Part shown: in pieces, positions 1 through 8,748 of the stretch
How positions within the stretch are numbered: the first letter of the stretch is position 1
How the letters are laid out: the number at the start of each line of letters is the position of its first letter
Origin: VGBO01 sp964453335
GTDB lineage: Bacteria; Actinomycetota; Acidimicrobiia; Acidimicrobiales; CAIXPF01
Assembly: GCA_964453335.1 (NCBI GenBank)
Contig: CAYVOK010000008.1
Span: forward strand, 1-64,000
DNA: 64,000 nucleotides
Direction of reading: 5' to 3'
Made by a program: the position numbers and the translations under genes
Notes under the pieces: model-generated
Seen by the model: only the letters and a program-made list of their open reading frames with translations
Told to the model about the DNA's origin: nothing
Database searches by the model: none

Positions 1-2021
1 GGTCCTTGAAGTCCCTGATCTCCCTGTGGTCCTTGAGGACCTTGAATACCTGGATCACCTTGAGGACCTTGAATACCTGGGTCACCTTGAGGACCTTGAG
101 GACCTTGAATACCTTGATCACCTTTGTCCCCCTTAGCTCCTTGTATACCTGGATCACCTTGGTCTCCCTTAGCCCCCTGGATACCTGGATCTCCTTGAGG
201 GCCTTGCGGTCCTTGAAGTCCCTGATCTCCCTGTGGGCCTTGCGGTCCTTGAAGTCCCTGATCTCCCTGTGGTCCTTGAGGACCTTGAATACCTGGATCA
301 CCTTGAGGACCTTGAATACCTGGATCACCTTGAGGACCTTGCGGACCTTGAATACCTTGATCCCCTTTGTCTCCCTTAGCTCCTTGTATACCTGGATCAC
401 CTTGGTCTCCCTTAGCCCCAGGGATACCAGGATCACCTTGGTCTCCCTTAGCGCCAGGTATACCCTGTGGACCCTGTATAGAGCCTAGGTTTACCCATGT
501 ATTAGCGTCTGAGTCAAATACATGCAGACTATCATCAGCCTCTACTAAATAAGCGTCCCCAGACTCTGCTAAGTTAGGTAAGTCATTAACTGTAGCTACT
601 GTCCCTTTAACGTTTATACCTATACCGGCAGGGCCTTGAATACCTTGATCACCTTTGTCTCCCTTAGCTCCTTGTGGACCTTGAATACCGGGGTCACCCT
701 GAGGACCCTGAGGACCCTGAAGTCCCTGATCTCCTTTTGGCCCTTGAATACCTGGATCTCCCTGAGGACCCTGAGGACCCTGAAGCCCCTGGTCACCCTG
801 TGGACCTTGACCACCTTGAGGACCTTGAGGACCTTGACCACCTTGAGGACCCTGAGGACCTTGACCACCTTGAGGACCTTGAATACCAGGATCACCTTGA
901 GGACCTTGTGGACCTTGAATACCTTGGTCTCCTTTATCCCCTTTAGCCCCTGGAATACCAGGGTCTCCTTGAGGGCCTTGTGGTCCTTGAATACCTTGGT
1001 CTCCTTGAGGGCCTTGTGGTCCTTCTGGTCCTTGTGGGCCTTGCGGTCCTTGAAGTCCCTGATCTCCTGGATCTCCTTGATCTCCTTTAGCCCCTGGAAT
1101 ACCAGGGTCACCTTGAGGGCCTTGTGGTCCTTGAATACCTTGGTCTCCTTTTAGGCCTTGAAGACCTTGTATACCTTGGTCTCCTTTTAGTCCTTGCGGT
1201 CCTTGAATACCGGGATCACCTTGAGGACCTTGAATACCTGGGTCACCTTGAGGACCTTGCGGACCTTGAATACCTTGATCCCCTTGAAGACCCTGCGGAC
1301 CTTGTAGACCTTGATCTCCTTTTGGACCTTGTTGACCTTGTGCGCCTTGGGCACCAGCAGGGCCTTGTGCGCCTTGGGCACCCGCAGGTCCAGCAGGGCC
1401 TTGGGCACCAGCAGGGCCAGCAGGGCCTTGTGCGCCTTGGGCACCCGCAGGGCCAGCATCACCGGTATCACCTTTCAAGCCTTGAATACCTTGAGCGCCT
1501 TGAGCACCGGCAGGGCCAGCAGGGCCTTGAGCACCAGCAGGGCCAGCAGGGCCTTGAGCACCAGCAGGGCCAGCAGGTCCAGCAGGGCCTTGAATACCGC
1601 CCCCTATGGAGTCTACAACCGCAGCTATAAAATCTTGATTGGTGGGTAACCCTTCTACGGTTATACCTAATGCCTGTAACTCCACAGTTACTTTCTTAAA
1701 GTTGTTAATATACTCTGGAAGAGAAGCTACTAGCTGCGCTATTGTCTCGTCTTCCTCAGCTCCAGCTAAAAGCTTTAGCTCTGTAGTTAAGGCATTTGTG
1801 TCTGATATCTCGGCGATAGTTCTATTACCTAAAAAAAGTTTGTTATCTATTACCCTAAGCAATAGAAACTGTTCAGCAGTACCAGGTACACTAACGTCGT
1901 TTGTTACTAGTTTTATGGTAGGTGTGCTAACAGAATAGGCAGACATAGCAGACCACCTAAGTCCATTGCGACCTAGGTTACCGTCATTGTCTACCTGAGG
2001 TACTATATTTGGTGTTGCCAT
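1..2021 (-). CDS. Collagen-like tail fibre protein (3' end outside window)
   Basis: The frame is open from an ATG at 2021 to the window edge, at least 673 codons. Residues 1-140 are a non-repetitive head, probably the virion-attachment domain, beginning MATPNIVPQVDNDG. After this come hundreds of Gly-X-Y triplets rich in GPA, GAQ, GPQ, GDQ and GIQ, which form a collagen-type triple helix. The array is interrupted around 486-625 by a globular insert of about 50 residues (VKGTVATVNDLPN to WVNLGSIQGPQG), a module I recall from other phage collagen-like fibres. It lies downstream of the capsid genes and is most likely a trimeric fibre or head appendage. The receptor-binding end is off the window. 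Confidence 0.85.
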   Translation of the reverse strand, partial: MATPNIVPQVDNDGNLGRNGLRWSAMSAYSVSTPTIKLVTNDVSVPGTAEQFLLLRVIDNKLFLGNRTIAEISDTNALTTELKLLAGAEEDETIAQLVASLPEYINNFKKVTVELQALGITVEGLPTNQDFIAAVVDSIGGGIQGPAGPAGPAGAQGPAGPAGAQGPAGPAGAQGAQGIQGLKGDTGDAGPAGAQGAQGPAGPAGAQGPAGPAGAQGAQGPAGAQGAQGQQGPKGDQGLQGPQGLQGDQGIQGPQGPQGDPGIQGPQGDPGIQGPQGLKGDQGIQGLQGLKGDQGIQGPQGPQGDPGIPGAKGDQGDPGDQGLQGPQGPQGPEGPQGPQGDQGIQGPQGPQGDPGIPGAKGDKGDQGIQGPQGPQGDPGIQGPQGGQGPQGPQGGQGPQGPQGGQGPQGDQGLQGPQGPQGDPGIQGPKGDQGLQGPQGPQGDPGIQGPQGAKGDKGDQGIQGPAGIGINVKGTVATVNDLPNLAESGDAYLVEADDSLHVFDSDANTWVNLGSIQGPQGIPGAKGDQGDPGIPGAKGDQGDPGIQGAKGDKGDQGIQGPQGPQGDPGIQGPQGDPGIQGPQGPQGDQGLQGPQGPQGDQGLQGPQGPQGDPGIQGAKGDQGDPGIQGAKGDKGDQGIQGPQGPQGDPGIQGPQGDPGIQGPQGPQGDQGLQG

Positions 2022-2038
2022 TTAGCAGCTCCTATAAG

Positions 2039-2413
2039 TTATTTTGGAATTAGATCTAAGCCATTTATTTCCCAGAGAGAATCAGGAAATACATCCTTAG
2101 GATCTGGGGATATATCTATATTACTTACACGCAGATTAGCTCTGTTAGCAGAGTTTTGGACTACTACTGTTGCGTTATTCTCTGCTTGCTCTGAGTAAAC
2201 CCATTCTATTAGTGGGGGTTTATCCATATCTGTTAATACGAATTTACTAGCCCAACTACCAGAGCGGTAAGGTACGGTTGATCCTATAGTTAAATCGTTT
2301 CCTGATAACTCCCATAGGGTGTCTTCTGTGAGAATTTGAACTGCAGCATTGGCTATGACTACAGCATCTTTATCAGCTTTATTTTGCTGTATTGGTATTA
2401 TCTGTATAGCCAT
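2039..2413 (-). CDS. Small structural protein of unknown function (124 aa)
   Basis: ATG start, stop 18 nt before the fibre gene start. The sequence is beta-rich with no signal peptide or membrane segment. Two similar stretches, LWELSGNDLTIGS and LWEINGLDLIPK, suggest a repeated strand pair or duplicated small domain. Its place between capsid genes and fibre gene suggests a head-appendage or fibre-attachment protein. I do not recognise the family. It has no K-x-A motif, unlike the proteins upstream. Confidence 0.7.
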   Translation of the reverse strand: MAIQIIPIQQNKADKDAVVIANAAVQILTEDTLWELSGNDLTIGSTVPYRSGSWASKFVLTDMDKPPLIEWVYSEQAENNATVVVQNSANRANLRVSNIDISPDPKDVFPDSLWEINGLDLIPK

Positions 2414-2423
2414 GTTAGTATAC

Positions 2424-2801
2424 TCACTTGGTTACTGAGGTACGGCGTCTCTTAGCCTTAGAGGTATCTGTGTCTTCTTCCTTGTCTTCTGCAATAGCTT
2501 CTACTACGTCAGAGATTTCGGAAACAACTTCTGGTATTAGCGGTATAGCAGCAACTGGACTAACGGCAACAGCAGCCACTACCTTTATAGCTGTAGCAGC
2601 TACATCGGCTAGTTCACTAAATACACTCTTGCTAACCTCTGCTTTACGTACTTCAAGCTTGCCCTCTGATATTAATTTTCTAACTAAGCTACTATTTAAA
2701 ATAGACTCACTTAGCTTAAGTTCGCTACCAACTTTTAATACTTTGCCATTAGGTAACAACAACTTGTTACTTGCGCTTATATTCTTGAGAAAAAGGCTCA
2801 T
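2424..2801 (-). CDS. Small protein with hydrophobic centre and basic tail (125 aa)
   Basis: The N-terminal half (LLLPNGKVLKVGSELKLS) looks like a small beta domain. It is followed by an Ala/Val-rich hydrophobic stretch at about residues 65-95 (ADVAATAIKVVAAVAVSPVA) and then an acidic and a basic tail (KAKRRRTS). The gene lies just after the capsid gene terminator, so it probably starts a transcription unit with the 2039 gene and the fibre. Membrane insertion or amphipathic packing is possible. Family not recognised. Confidence 0.7.
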   Translation of the reverse strand: MSLFLKNISASNKLLLPNGKVLKVGSELKLSESILNSSLVRKLISEGKLEVRKAEVSKSVFSELADVAATAIKVVAAVAVSPVAAIPLIPEVVSEISDVVEAIAEDKEEDTDTSKAKRRRTSVTK

Positions 2802-2816
2802 GTTACTCCTTAAATG

Positions 2817-2849
2817 AAAAAGGCCCGGTATACATAAGTATACCGAGCC
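2817..2849 (-). terminator. Rho-independent terminator after the major capsid gene
   Basis: A 12-bp stem with one mismatch (arms 2822-2833 and 2838-2849, loop ATAA) is followed, in minus-strand sense, by a T run (A run 2817-2821). It lies about 35 nt after the capsid stop codon, where a strong terminator would separate high-level capsid transcription from the fibre genes. Confidence 0.85.
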
Positions 2850-2883
2850 AATTTACTCTACGTAATAAGCGGAAGCAGTATTT

Positions 2884-3930
2884 CTAGATTGAATTTACTG
2901 ACTTGAAGCCGCTTAATTTGATAACGCCTTTAGCATTACCGATACCCATACCAGGCGCGCTGTATGACCAAAATTCGATCATGTCAGCTTCTTGCTTGAT
3001 GAATAAGGTAGCATCTTGGAGCAAGAAGAAGTTACCGAGGTAGTTTTCAGGAGCAAACAAATAGATAACGTTATCAGGGATAATGTCATTCTTGATTGTT
3101 GTAACAACTGGAACACCAAACAACTTGTCTTCGCCTTCAAGACCTTGATCATAGTGCCTGCTGAGGATGTCGTTACCAACGTCAGTGTATGGGAACTTCA
3201 AGCATTCCATAAAGGTTGCTTTAGTCATAAGAAGCTTACCAATAGGTAATTTCTTTTGAGTCATACATTGAAACAATTGAGCAATGAGTTCTCTACTCAA
3301 AGAGACAGGTACTTCTACATTGTTGTCTAAGCGCTTAGCTACTAAGTTATTAGAAACAAGCAAATCGCTAATGGCAAATTGGTCTTCGCCAACTGGAAGT
3401 CTTGTGTAGACTTCACCATTAGCAGACACGATGGTAGTGTTGTTTACATCTGGTGCAACTTCTTGAACAGCAGCATCAATTGTTTCCATGAACTTACGAT
3501 CTTCTTCATCTGCCATGTCTTTTACAGAGTTATCTGTCAAGATTTTGCGGATGTCATTTTGGTATGTAAGAAGTTCGAACTTTGACTTCATAAAGTGTTG
3601 AGATTCTATTTTACCGAAGTAAACTGAATATCTTGGACCCTTGAAGAATGTACGTTGACCAGCACCCTTGAAAGTAACGAAGGTAGCTACTGAGTCAGGT
3701 TCTTTTTCGATAATCTTCTTTGGTTGATCTGTGTGTTCGTCACGATCAATTTCTTCTGGAGCCAATTCTACTGGTTGTAGAATAACGCGGGCAAAAGATT
3801 CTTGACGTAATTTACTACGAATAAAGCGGCTGCCTTCATCTTGAGCTTCTTTAACACGGCCTTGATCTAGCTTATTAACAAAACTTCTATTGATAAATTG
3901 CGCGCTAAGTTTTTCTCTCTCTGTGCTCAT
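2884..3930 (-). CDS. Major capsid protein, HK97-fold type (348 aa)
   Basis: Forms the icosahedral head shell. The length is typical for phage capsid proteins. The C-terminal third carries the pattern usual in HK97-type capsids: a predicted axial-domain strand and loop (DKLFGVPVVTTIKNDIIPDN), then a piece resembling YLFAPENYLGNFFLLQDA and a strand pair ending GIGNAKGVIKLSGF. The N-terminus is charged and helical, like a scaffold or N-arm region. It is followed by a strong terminator and preceded by a probable decoration protein and small head proteins. The N-arm has KLSA rather than the K-L-A tag of its neighbours, and no processing site can be assigned by eye. Confidence 0.82.
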   Translation of the reverse strand: MSTEREKLSAQFINRSFVNKLDQGRVKEAQDEGSRFIRSKLRQESFARVILQPVELAPEEIDRDEHTDQPKKIIEKEPDSVATFVTFKGAGQRTFFKGPRYSVYFGKIESQHFMKSKFELLTYQNDIRKILTDNSVKDMADEEDRKFMETIDAAVQEVAPDVNNTTIVSANGEVYTRLPVGEDQFAISDLLVSNNLVAKRLDNNVEVPVSLSRELIAQLFQCMTQKKLPIGKLLMTKATFMECLKFPYTDVGNDILSRHYDQGLEGEDKLFGVPVVTTIKNDIIPDNVIYLFAPENYLGNFFLLQDATLFIKQEADMIEFWSYSAPGMGIGNAKGVIKLSGFKSVNSI

Positions 3931-3942
3931 TAGTAACCTCTC

Positions 3943-4422
3943 TTAATGTACAAATACGTCTAAGGTCTTAGAGTTAGCGTCATATTTTAATACTGTGCCT
4001 ACGATAGCTTCAGCGCTGTCTTGATTTTGCCCTGCTACAACTGCTGCAGTAATAATACCAGCAACTACTTTCACTGGCGCACCAGCGGAGTAATTAGCAG
4101 CATCATCGAATTGCTTAACTGTAACTCTTGAATCGCTGCCATCAAGGCGAACTACATAACCACCGCCTAATAGAACTGTTACTCTATTAGCGAATTGGGA
4201 AGAATAATCGTCTCTACCCTCAATAATCAAAAAGCACTTGGTTGCTTTAGAGCTAGTCACGCCTGCTTTATTATCTGCAGTAGTGTAGCTATCGGCTAAT
4301 TTAACCCAGGTACCTTGGTGATGTTCGTGGTTTGCTGTACCGCCAATAACAAAATCTTCTTGCAAAGCAGATTGTTGGGGCCACCCACGTAAGATGTCAA
4401 ACTTTGATTTTAAATTTGCCAT
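3943..4422 (-). CDS. Probable capsid decoration or head-stabilising protein (159 aa)
   Basis: Lies 12 nt upstream of the capsid gene in the same operon, a usual place for decoration or head-stabilisation proteins. It is Gly-, Ala- and Val-rich with predicted beta strands and no membrane segment. The C-terminal segment (GAPVKVVAGIITAAVVAG to VGTVLKYDANSKTLDVFV) resembles the beta-sandwich ends of small capsid-cement proteins. The function is inferred from position and composition. Confidence 0.65.
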   Translation of the reverse strand: MANLKSKFDILRGWPQQSALQEDFVIGGTANHEHHQGTWVKLADSYTTADNKAGVTSSKATKCFLIIEGRDDYSSQFANRVTVLLGGGYVVRLDGSDSRVTVKQFDDAANYSAGAPVKVVAGIITAAVVAGQNQDSAEAIVGTVLKYDANSKTLDVFVH

Positions 4423-4437
4423 GTTAAAAGTCTCCTA

Positions 4438-4788
4438 TTAAGAATTTAAAAGCCAGGAAGCAAAATCTTTGTCGGCAACACTGGCGAAGTCCCTATTGCT
4501 AAGTTCAACGCCAGCAGTTTTATTTCTTCCAGGACCACCCAAACTTGCGGGTTCCCCTGTAGTAATGCCTTTGATTATGTTAAGAACATCATCACTAACA
4601 CCAGCTAACTTACTTTCAAGTTTATCTGGATCTTCGCCAGTAGCAAATGACAGCTTGTCAAGCACTGGGCTAAGGTTAGCTTTTCTTTGTTCTGTTTTTA
4701 CTTTATCTAGTTCAGACGCCAACTTGCTTTTTTCATTAGCAAGAGCATCTAGTACATCAGCTACTTTAAGTAAAAAGTCATTCGCCAT
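4438..4788 (-). CDS. Head-operon protein with coiled coil and K-x-A motifs; possible scaffold (116 aa)
   Basis: Residues 10-45 are strongly helical and charged (a likely coiled coil), followed by a flexible Gly/Pro stretch and a short helical tail ending ASWLLNS. It contains KVA near residue 8, KLA twice and KTA once. Small, charged helical proteins just upstream of the capsid gene are often scaffold or core proteins removed by the prohead protease, so that is the best guess. A good Shine-Dalgarno (GAGGAG) precedes the ATG. Confidence 0.65.
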   Translation of the reverse strand: MANDFLLKVADVLDALANEKSKLASELDKVKTEQRKANLSPVLDKLSFATGEDPDKLESKLAGVSDDVLNIIKGITTGEPASLGGPGRNKTAGVELSNRDFASVADKDFASWLLNS

Positions 4789-4794
4789 TTTGTG

Positions 4795-4938
4795 CTACTC
4801 CTCTATTTTTTGTCTGAGTAATTCTAGACCTGTGGTAGCTAGCACCAAATTGGCGAGTTTCTTTGTTTTTTTAGCTTCGCTCTCCTTGCTTATAGTTCTA
4901 AGCATCGCAGCTAATTTTCTGAGCTTATCGCTTTCCAT
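4795..4938 (-). CDS. Very small basic helical head-operon protein (47 aa)
   Basis: An ATG at 4938 overlaps the end of the upstream gene by 14 nt, and the TAG stop lies 6 nt before the next ATG, so it fills an otherwise empty 136-nt gap. The peptide begins MESDKLRKLAAML and is almost all helix. It carries RKLAAM and KKLANL, two more copies of the K-L-A motif of its neighbours, which supports it as real. Function unknown; perhaps a core peptide. Confidence 0.6.
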   Translation of the reverse strand: MESDKLRKLAAMLRTISKESEAKKTKKLANLVLATTGLELLRQKIEE

Positions 4939-5164
4939 AGTATCCTCCTATGAAATTTTCTAAGTCATTATAGCTAGGCTCCCAAGAAGCTTCTTTTCTA
5001 ATAAGGTCTGCTATAGACGCAAGCGCCTTAGCTTCAGTTCCTGATAGTGAAGATACTTTAGTCTCGGCACTAGCTGTTTTTACGTATTCACCACTTAGTA
5101 GATCTTTTCTAGCTTGAGATAGTAAATCTTCTATTTGGTGAGCTAATTTTAATTGTCTAGCCAT
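4925..5164 (-). CDS. Small helical head-operon protein (79 aa)
   Basis: Helical and soluble, with KLA at residue 6 (MARQLKLAHQ) and YVKTAS near residue 28. Two nt separate it from the upstream gene and it overlaps the downstream 47-aa gene, showing translational coupling. The C-terminus is aromatic and glycine-rich (NFIGGYYGKR). No family recognised; by position a head-assembly or internal virion protein. Confidence 0.65.
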   Translation of the reverse strand: MARQLKLAHQIEDLLSQARKDLLSGEYVKTASAETKVSSLSGTEAKALASIADLIRKEASWEPSYNDLENFIGGYYGKR

Positions 5165-5165
5165 G

Positions 5166-5600
5166 TTACCTCATCATATCGCGTATATCGTCTTCTGAGA
5201 AGTCGGAATTAGTGAAGGGTATGTTTCTTGAGGCCATTCTAGATATTTCAGGAAGAGTTAAGCCTGCGATTAGGGCAGCACTCGCTATACCTAAGTCTCT
5301 GGCTCTTCTGTTCTTATGCCTAATAACAATCTCTTCTTTTTTTGGACTTGGAGCTAGAAATTTATGACCAAGGTAACTACCCAATCCACCTACTGTAGCG
5401 CCTAAGGCAAGCATCTTTAAAGGTGAATTTACAAATCCAGTTATTTGATTTGGTATGAAATCAGTGACACTTGATATAGCTTTAGCAGCCAGTAGGCCAC
5501 CATCGTCAGTGCCTACAGTAGCAGCTACCTTGCTAAACAATTCGCATTCGCGCATGAATAACTCTGAGTATTGGTTTGAGGCTGCTCTATTAGATCGCAT
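5166..5600 (-). CDS. Head-operon protein with glycine-rich hydrophobic segments (144 aa)
   Basis: A helical N-terminus with SKVAAT near residue 24 is followed by a glycine-zipper-like hydrophobic segment at about 63-88 (MLALGATVGGLGSYLGH), a basic patch (HKNRRARDLG) and a second hydrophobic helix (IASAALIAGLTLPEIS). This KxA-tag plus glycine-rich helix design recurs in many genes here. It may be an internal virion protein able to insert in the host membrane during DNA delivery; this is inference. Confidence 0.65.
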   Translation of the reverse strand: MRSNRAASNQYSELFMRECELFSKVAATVGTDDGGLLAAKAISSVTDFIPNQITGFVNSPLKMLALGATVGGLGSYLGHKFLAPSPKKEEIVIRHKNRRARDLGIASAALIAGLTLPEISRMASRNIPFTNSDFSEDDIRDMMR

Positions 5601-5603
5601 TTT

Positions 5604-6233
5604 TTAGAAGCTCCTACCGATATTAGATAGAACCTTCAGACCAATTCTGTAACCATCATGCTCAGTTGAGTTTTCAGCTATTTTTACTATAGCTGCTACT
5701 TTTTCTAAAGCAGCAGTCTTTTCAAATTCATAAGCTGCTACCTTTTCTTGGTAGTCTTGGTATTCTGCCAACTTATCAAAGTATGTATCTTCGTAACCAG
5801 CATAGTAAGCGTCATTAGCTACTTTAGTCATAGCGGACATTGTATCGTTATACCCTAGTTCCATAGCTTGCTTAACTAATAAATCTTCTTCGTATGAGTC
5901 ATAGTATCCAGCAGATTTTTGCATTGGAGCTTCATAATCTTGCATCCTGGACATAAACCCATCACAAGCAGCAGCTCCATACAATTCAGCTTCTTTTATG
6001 ATAGCTTCTTGTTCAGCACTTGCTAACTTTATTGCCATTCTAGACAAATCGTCTGAAGGTCTAGATTGCCTATTTGTTGACGCTGTCTTTGTGAAGTCGT
6101 TAGAGCCATCTAGCGCCCTAGACAAAGCTGCGTCTAATGAGCTTTGCCTATCAGAATAGTTATTTTCTGATGCTGTTTTTTCTGTTCTGGAGTCAGAACT
6201 AGATAAAGAATTTAGGATTTGTGATAATTCCAT
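5604..6233 (-). CDS. K-x-A-rich internal head or core protein (209 aa)
   Basis: Acidic, Tyr-, Ala- and Ser-rich, with the highest motif density seen: about eleven K-x-A tripeptides (EKTAS, TKTAS, IKLAS, QKSAG, VKQAM, TKVAN, DKLAE, EKVAA twice, EKTAA, VKIAE). Chance from its composition would give about two. The gene lies between the prohead protease and the capsid gene, where scaffold and core proteins are encoded. If the motif is a maturation-cleavage site, this protein would be cut into short peptides, as T4 core proteins are. No domain recognised. Confidence 0.7.
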   Translation of the reverse strand: MELSQILNSLSSSDSRTEKTASENNYSDRQSSLDAALSRALDGSNDFTKTASTNRQSRPSDDLSRMAIKLASAEQEAIIKEAELYGAAACDGFMSRMQDYEAPMQKSAGYYDSYEEDLLVKQAMELGYNDTMSAMTKVANDAYYAGYEDTYFDKLAEYQDYQEKVAAYEFEKTAALEKVAAIVKIAENSTEHDGYRIGLKVLSNIGRSF

Positions 6234-6277
6234 TATATCTCTCCTGGTGTAGTTGCTACTAGTAAAAGTAGTACTTT

Positions 6278-7882
6278 TTAGTTATAAATCAAGTTTAGTA
6301 TAGCAGACCCTAAGTTACTAGTGTATATAGGTCTAGCTGCCGAAGATTTTATGAATGAGTTATTTCCTACATATCTATCTAGTACGGCCATAGTTACAGG
6401 TACCCACGGCATGTTACGGCATTCTATATACCCAGCTGTCTTAGACATAGCAGATATGTCAGAGTGTTTAACTCTTTCAGTAGTTTCAACGCATATAGCT
6501 TTGTTTATCCCTACTAGCTCTACAGCTAGTTTAACTAATTCTGGATCAGTAGCAGACCACTGTAACCTAGGAAGCGTGTCATATATATTAGCAGTTTTAA
6601 CTGTGTTATTTTTAAACGACTGCTTCAATATATTACTGCTATCTAAACTGCGCATGCTAACATAGCAAGCCATTTTATCTTGTATTTCTCTAGATGGCTC
6701 GGTTGCTTCTGCTATACCAGATCTTTCAGCTGTCTCGCCTATGACGTCAGGGTGCTTTGCTAATAGTCTGAATATGTCACCTTGTAAAGAAACTAATTTT
6801 TCTCCTAACCCTTCTGGAGACTTCTTTCCTGTTAGCTTTAAGAATATCATGTCAAGAAACTCCGGAGTTGTAAGAAATAGTCCCATATCACTAAGGCTAG
6901 ACATTACCTTTGGAAGTTCTTTAGTACTTAAGAACTGAAGATCGTGGTCATCTATCTTTGTTGACCCTACAGCTATTTTTGGTACTATAGACTGTATCCA
7001 CTTTCTTGAAAAATATTCTTTAGATATTGGAGAGGACTCTGTGTTAGTATGACCGGTATCTTTGCTACCAGTAGAGCCTCCTAGAAAACCAACCCCAGTT
7101 ACTATTTTTTCTATGTCTGCGGCTTTTGATAAGTACTTACTAATAGCTGTCTTTGATGTAGCCCTATCGTTTAGAATAGCGCTAGACTCTCCTATATCTC
7201 GGTACCTTCCATTGTTAGCAACTTTCTTTAGCATGTAGCCAGTTTTGTCTGCAGGTTTATATACTACAGATATATCAAAGAATGTTGGATTTGGGTTATC
7301 AGCTGCTACTATCCTACCATCTGGGTAAATATCATTAAGCTCATTTAGTAAATGTTCACAGTATTGTTTTCTGGTAGGAGCTTTATTTCCGCAGATAGTG
7401 CACACGTCGTACTCTATGCGGCATCCCATGCTAACAGCTACCGTTTCGTTATTACGTATTTTGTCTACTATATCTGGGCACTTTGAGTCTTCTAACTCTA
7501 GAATAAGTTCAACGCGATGCATCTCATCGTTATAAAAGGCCTTTACTACAGACCCCATGGATTTTGCAGGATCTTTATTAACATGTGACCTAAACACATG
7601 CGCGTTGCTCTCGAATGTCTTATAGGTTTTCTTTAGCTCAGATTCCCTAAAAGCATCCCCATTTCTGTTTGGGCCGTAAAACTCACTAGCTCCCATAGCC
7701 AGCACTAGTATATAGGTTGACCCTGGCTTAGGCTTTACACTGTGTGACCAATCTGAAGCTTCGCTAGCTACCTTACGCATACTTCCTACTCTGTTAAAAT
7801 CTATAATTGAGACCGTTGGCTCCATAGATCTTCCTGAGTTAAAGTATTCGTCCATTTCCACTATTTTATTAAAAAATGACAT
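6278..7882 (-). CDS. Prohead maturation protease with zinc-knuckle insert (534 aa)
   Basis: Cleaves scaffold and capsid proteins during head maturation. Residues 50-250 resemble herpes/HK97-type prohead serine proteases: GPNRNGDAF, a His in FRSHVNKDPAKSMGSV, and a Ser in ETVAVSMGCRIEYD, a plausible His/Ser pair. A CTICGN...YCEHLL cluster after the Ser suggests a bound zinc, and FFDISVVYKPADKTGYM closes the domain. The last 280 residues have no clear homology and carry about eight K-x-A tripeptides, so the enzyme may also cut itself. It is longer than single-domain proteases (about 200 aa) and sits a few genes upstream of the capsid gene, as usual. Confidence 0.75.
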   Translation of the reverse strand: MSFFNKIVEMDEYFNSGRSMEPTVSIIDFNRVGSMRKVASEASDWSHSVKPKPGSTYILVLAMGASEFYGPNRNGDAFRESELKKTYKTFESNAHVFRSHVNKDPAKSMGSVVKAFYNDEMHRVELILELEDSKCPDIVDKIRNNETVAVSMGCRIEYDVCTICGNKAPTRKQYCEHLLNELNDIYPDGRIVAADNPNPTFFDISVVYKPADKTGYMLKKVANNGRYRDIGESSAILNDRATSKTAISKYLSKAADIEKIVTGVGFLGGSTGSKDTGHTNTESSPISKEYFSRKWIQSIVPKIAVGSTKIDDHDLQFLSTKELPKVMSSLSDMGLFLTTPEFLDMIFLKLTGKKSPEGLGEKLVSLQGDIFRLLAKHPDVIGETAERSGIAEATEPSREIQDKMACYVSMRSLDSSNILKQSFKNNTVKTANIYDTLPRLQWSATDPELVKLAVELVGINKAICVETTERVKHSDISAMSKTAGYIECRNMPWVPVTMAVLDRYVGNNSFIKSSAARPIYTSNLGSAILNLIYN

Positions 7883-7898
7883 GGTGTAGTATGACCTT

Positions 7899-8498
7899 TT
7901 AGTTTACTAGTGTGTTTACTATATCAGCTAGATGAGCATTGCTTCTTATTATAACTTGCTCTCTGTATTTTAAGTCAGCTGCTGTCTTTACCCCAGATTC
8001 TGCAGAGTCCCTTAATTTTTTACTAAGAGAATAAGCAGCAGCTAGACTAGCATATTTTGGATTCTTAGCAGACAATCCTAGTGCAGCTCCAACGTCTCCA
8101 GCTATTCTTGATATAGCCGATGGGACTTGATTAGTCGCTGCGTTAAGTGTTCTATCAGCTTCTTTGCCAGCTTTTCCTATTAAGTAGTTCCCAGCTATAG
8201 CAGCGGTTAAGCCTATTGGTATAGCGTATCCACTACTCCTAACTAGATTAGTTAAGAACTGTGAACTTAAAGAAGGTTGACCGGATAATCCACCGCCCAT
8301 AAACTCTGCTATTTTCTCAGATATAGAATCTAGATTAGAGACTAAATTTGCATCTACAGCTTGCTTACGCATAAGCGCTAGGTTAGCTTCATATCTTGGT
8401 GTTGATTTGCTTAGTGATATTTCACTTAAAGCGCTACTTATTTTTGATAACTTCGACACATTAGACATAGCAACTTGTATGGTTCTATTCATCTTCAT
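7899..8498 (-). CDS. Virion-type protein with glycine-rich hydrophobic helix (199 aa)
   Basis: The ATG at 8498 was chosen over an in-frame TTG; GGGAGAT precedes it and the start overlaps the upstream gene end. The N-terminal 80 residues are helical and polar with SEKIAEF. Residues 85-120 form a hydrophobic segment (GYAIPIGLTAAIAGNYLIG) and a second weak one follows (IAGDVGAALGLSA). VKTAAD lies near the C-terminus. Probably a head or DNA-ejection protein; no family recognised. Confidence 0.65.
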   Translation of the reverse strand: MKMNRTIQVAMSNVSKLSKISSALSEISLSKSTPRYEANLALMRKQAVDANLVSNLDSISEKIAEFMGGGLSGQPSLSSQFLTNLVRSSGYAIPIGLTAAIAGNYLIGKAGKEADRTLNAATNQVPSAISRIAGDVGAALGLSAKNPKYASLAAAYSLSKKLRDSAESGVKTAADLKYREQVIIRSNAHLADIVNTLVN

Positions 8499-8736
8499 CA
8501 ATCTCCCGTAGAGCGTTTATGGCTGAGTGTATAGTCTTCCATTGTTGCCTATGAATATACGCTTTCTTTGCCATACCGTATATGGCTGCGCCTATAGTCA
8601 TGCTATTTTCAGGAATACCTAATTTAGCTTCTGCAAGTTTGTTCAACTGGCCTGAATATTTAAATTGCTTTAGTTCTTCAGGAACAGAGTTTGCAAATTC
8701 TGGATTACGTAGTAGTTGTTCGGATAGTTTAATCAT
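8485..8736 (-). CDS. Small helical head-operon protein (83 aa)
   Basis: Begins MIKLSEQLLRN and has NKLAEAKLG at about residue 31. Helical throughout with an acidic tail (REIDEDE). The gene overlaps its downstream neighbour by 14 nt, so the two are translationally coupled. No membrane segment and no known family; the context points to a virion or assembly role. Confidence 0.6.
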   Translation of the reverse strand: MIKLSEQLLRNPEFANSVPEELKQFKYSGQLNKLAEAKLGIPENSMTIGAAIYGMAKKAYIHRQQWKTIHSAINALREIDEDE

Positions 8737-8748
8737 TATAGTTTTCCT

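Noticed and set aside
6..1649. Long plus-strand and other-frame readings across the collagen region
   Set aside because: Low-complexity Leu/Thr/Ser or Lys/Val repeats are only other-frame readings of the Gly-X-Y codons; the collagen frame explains all of it.
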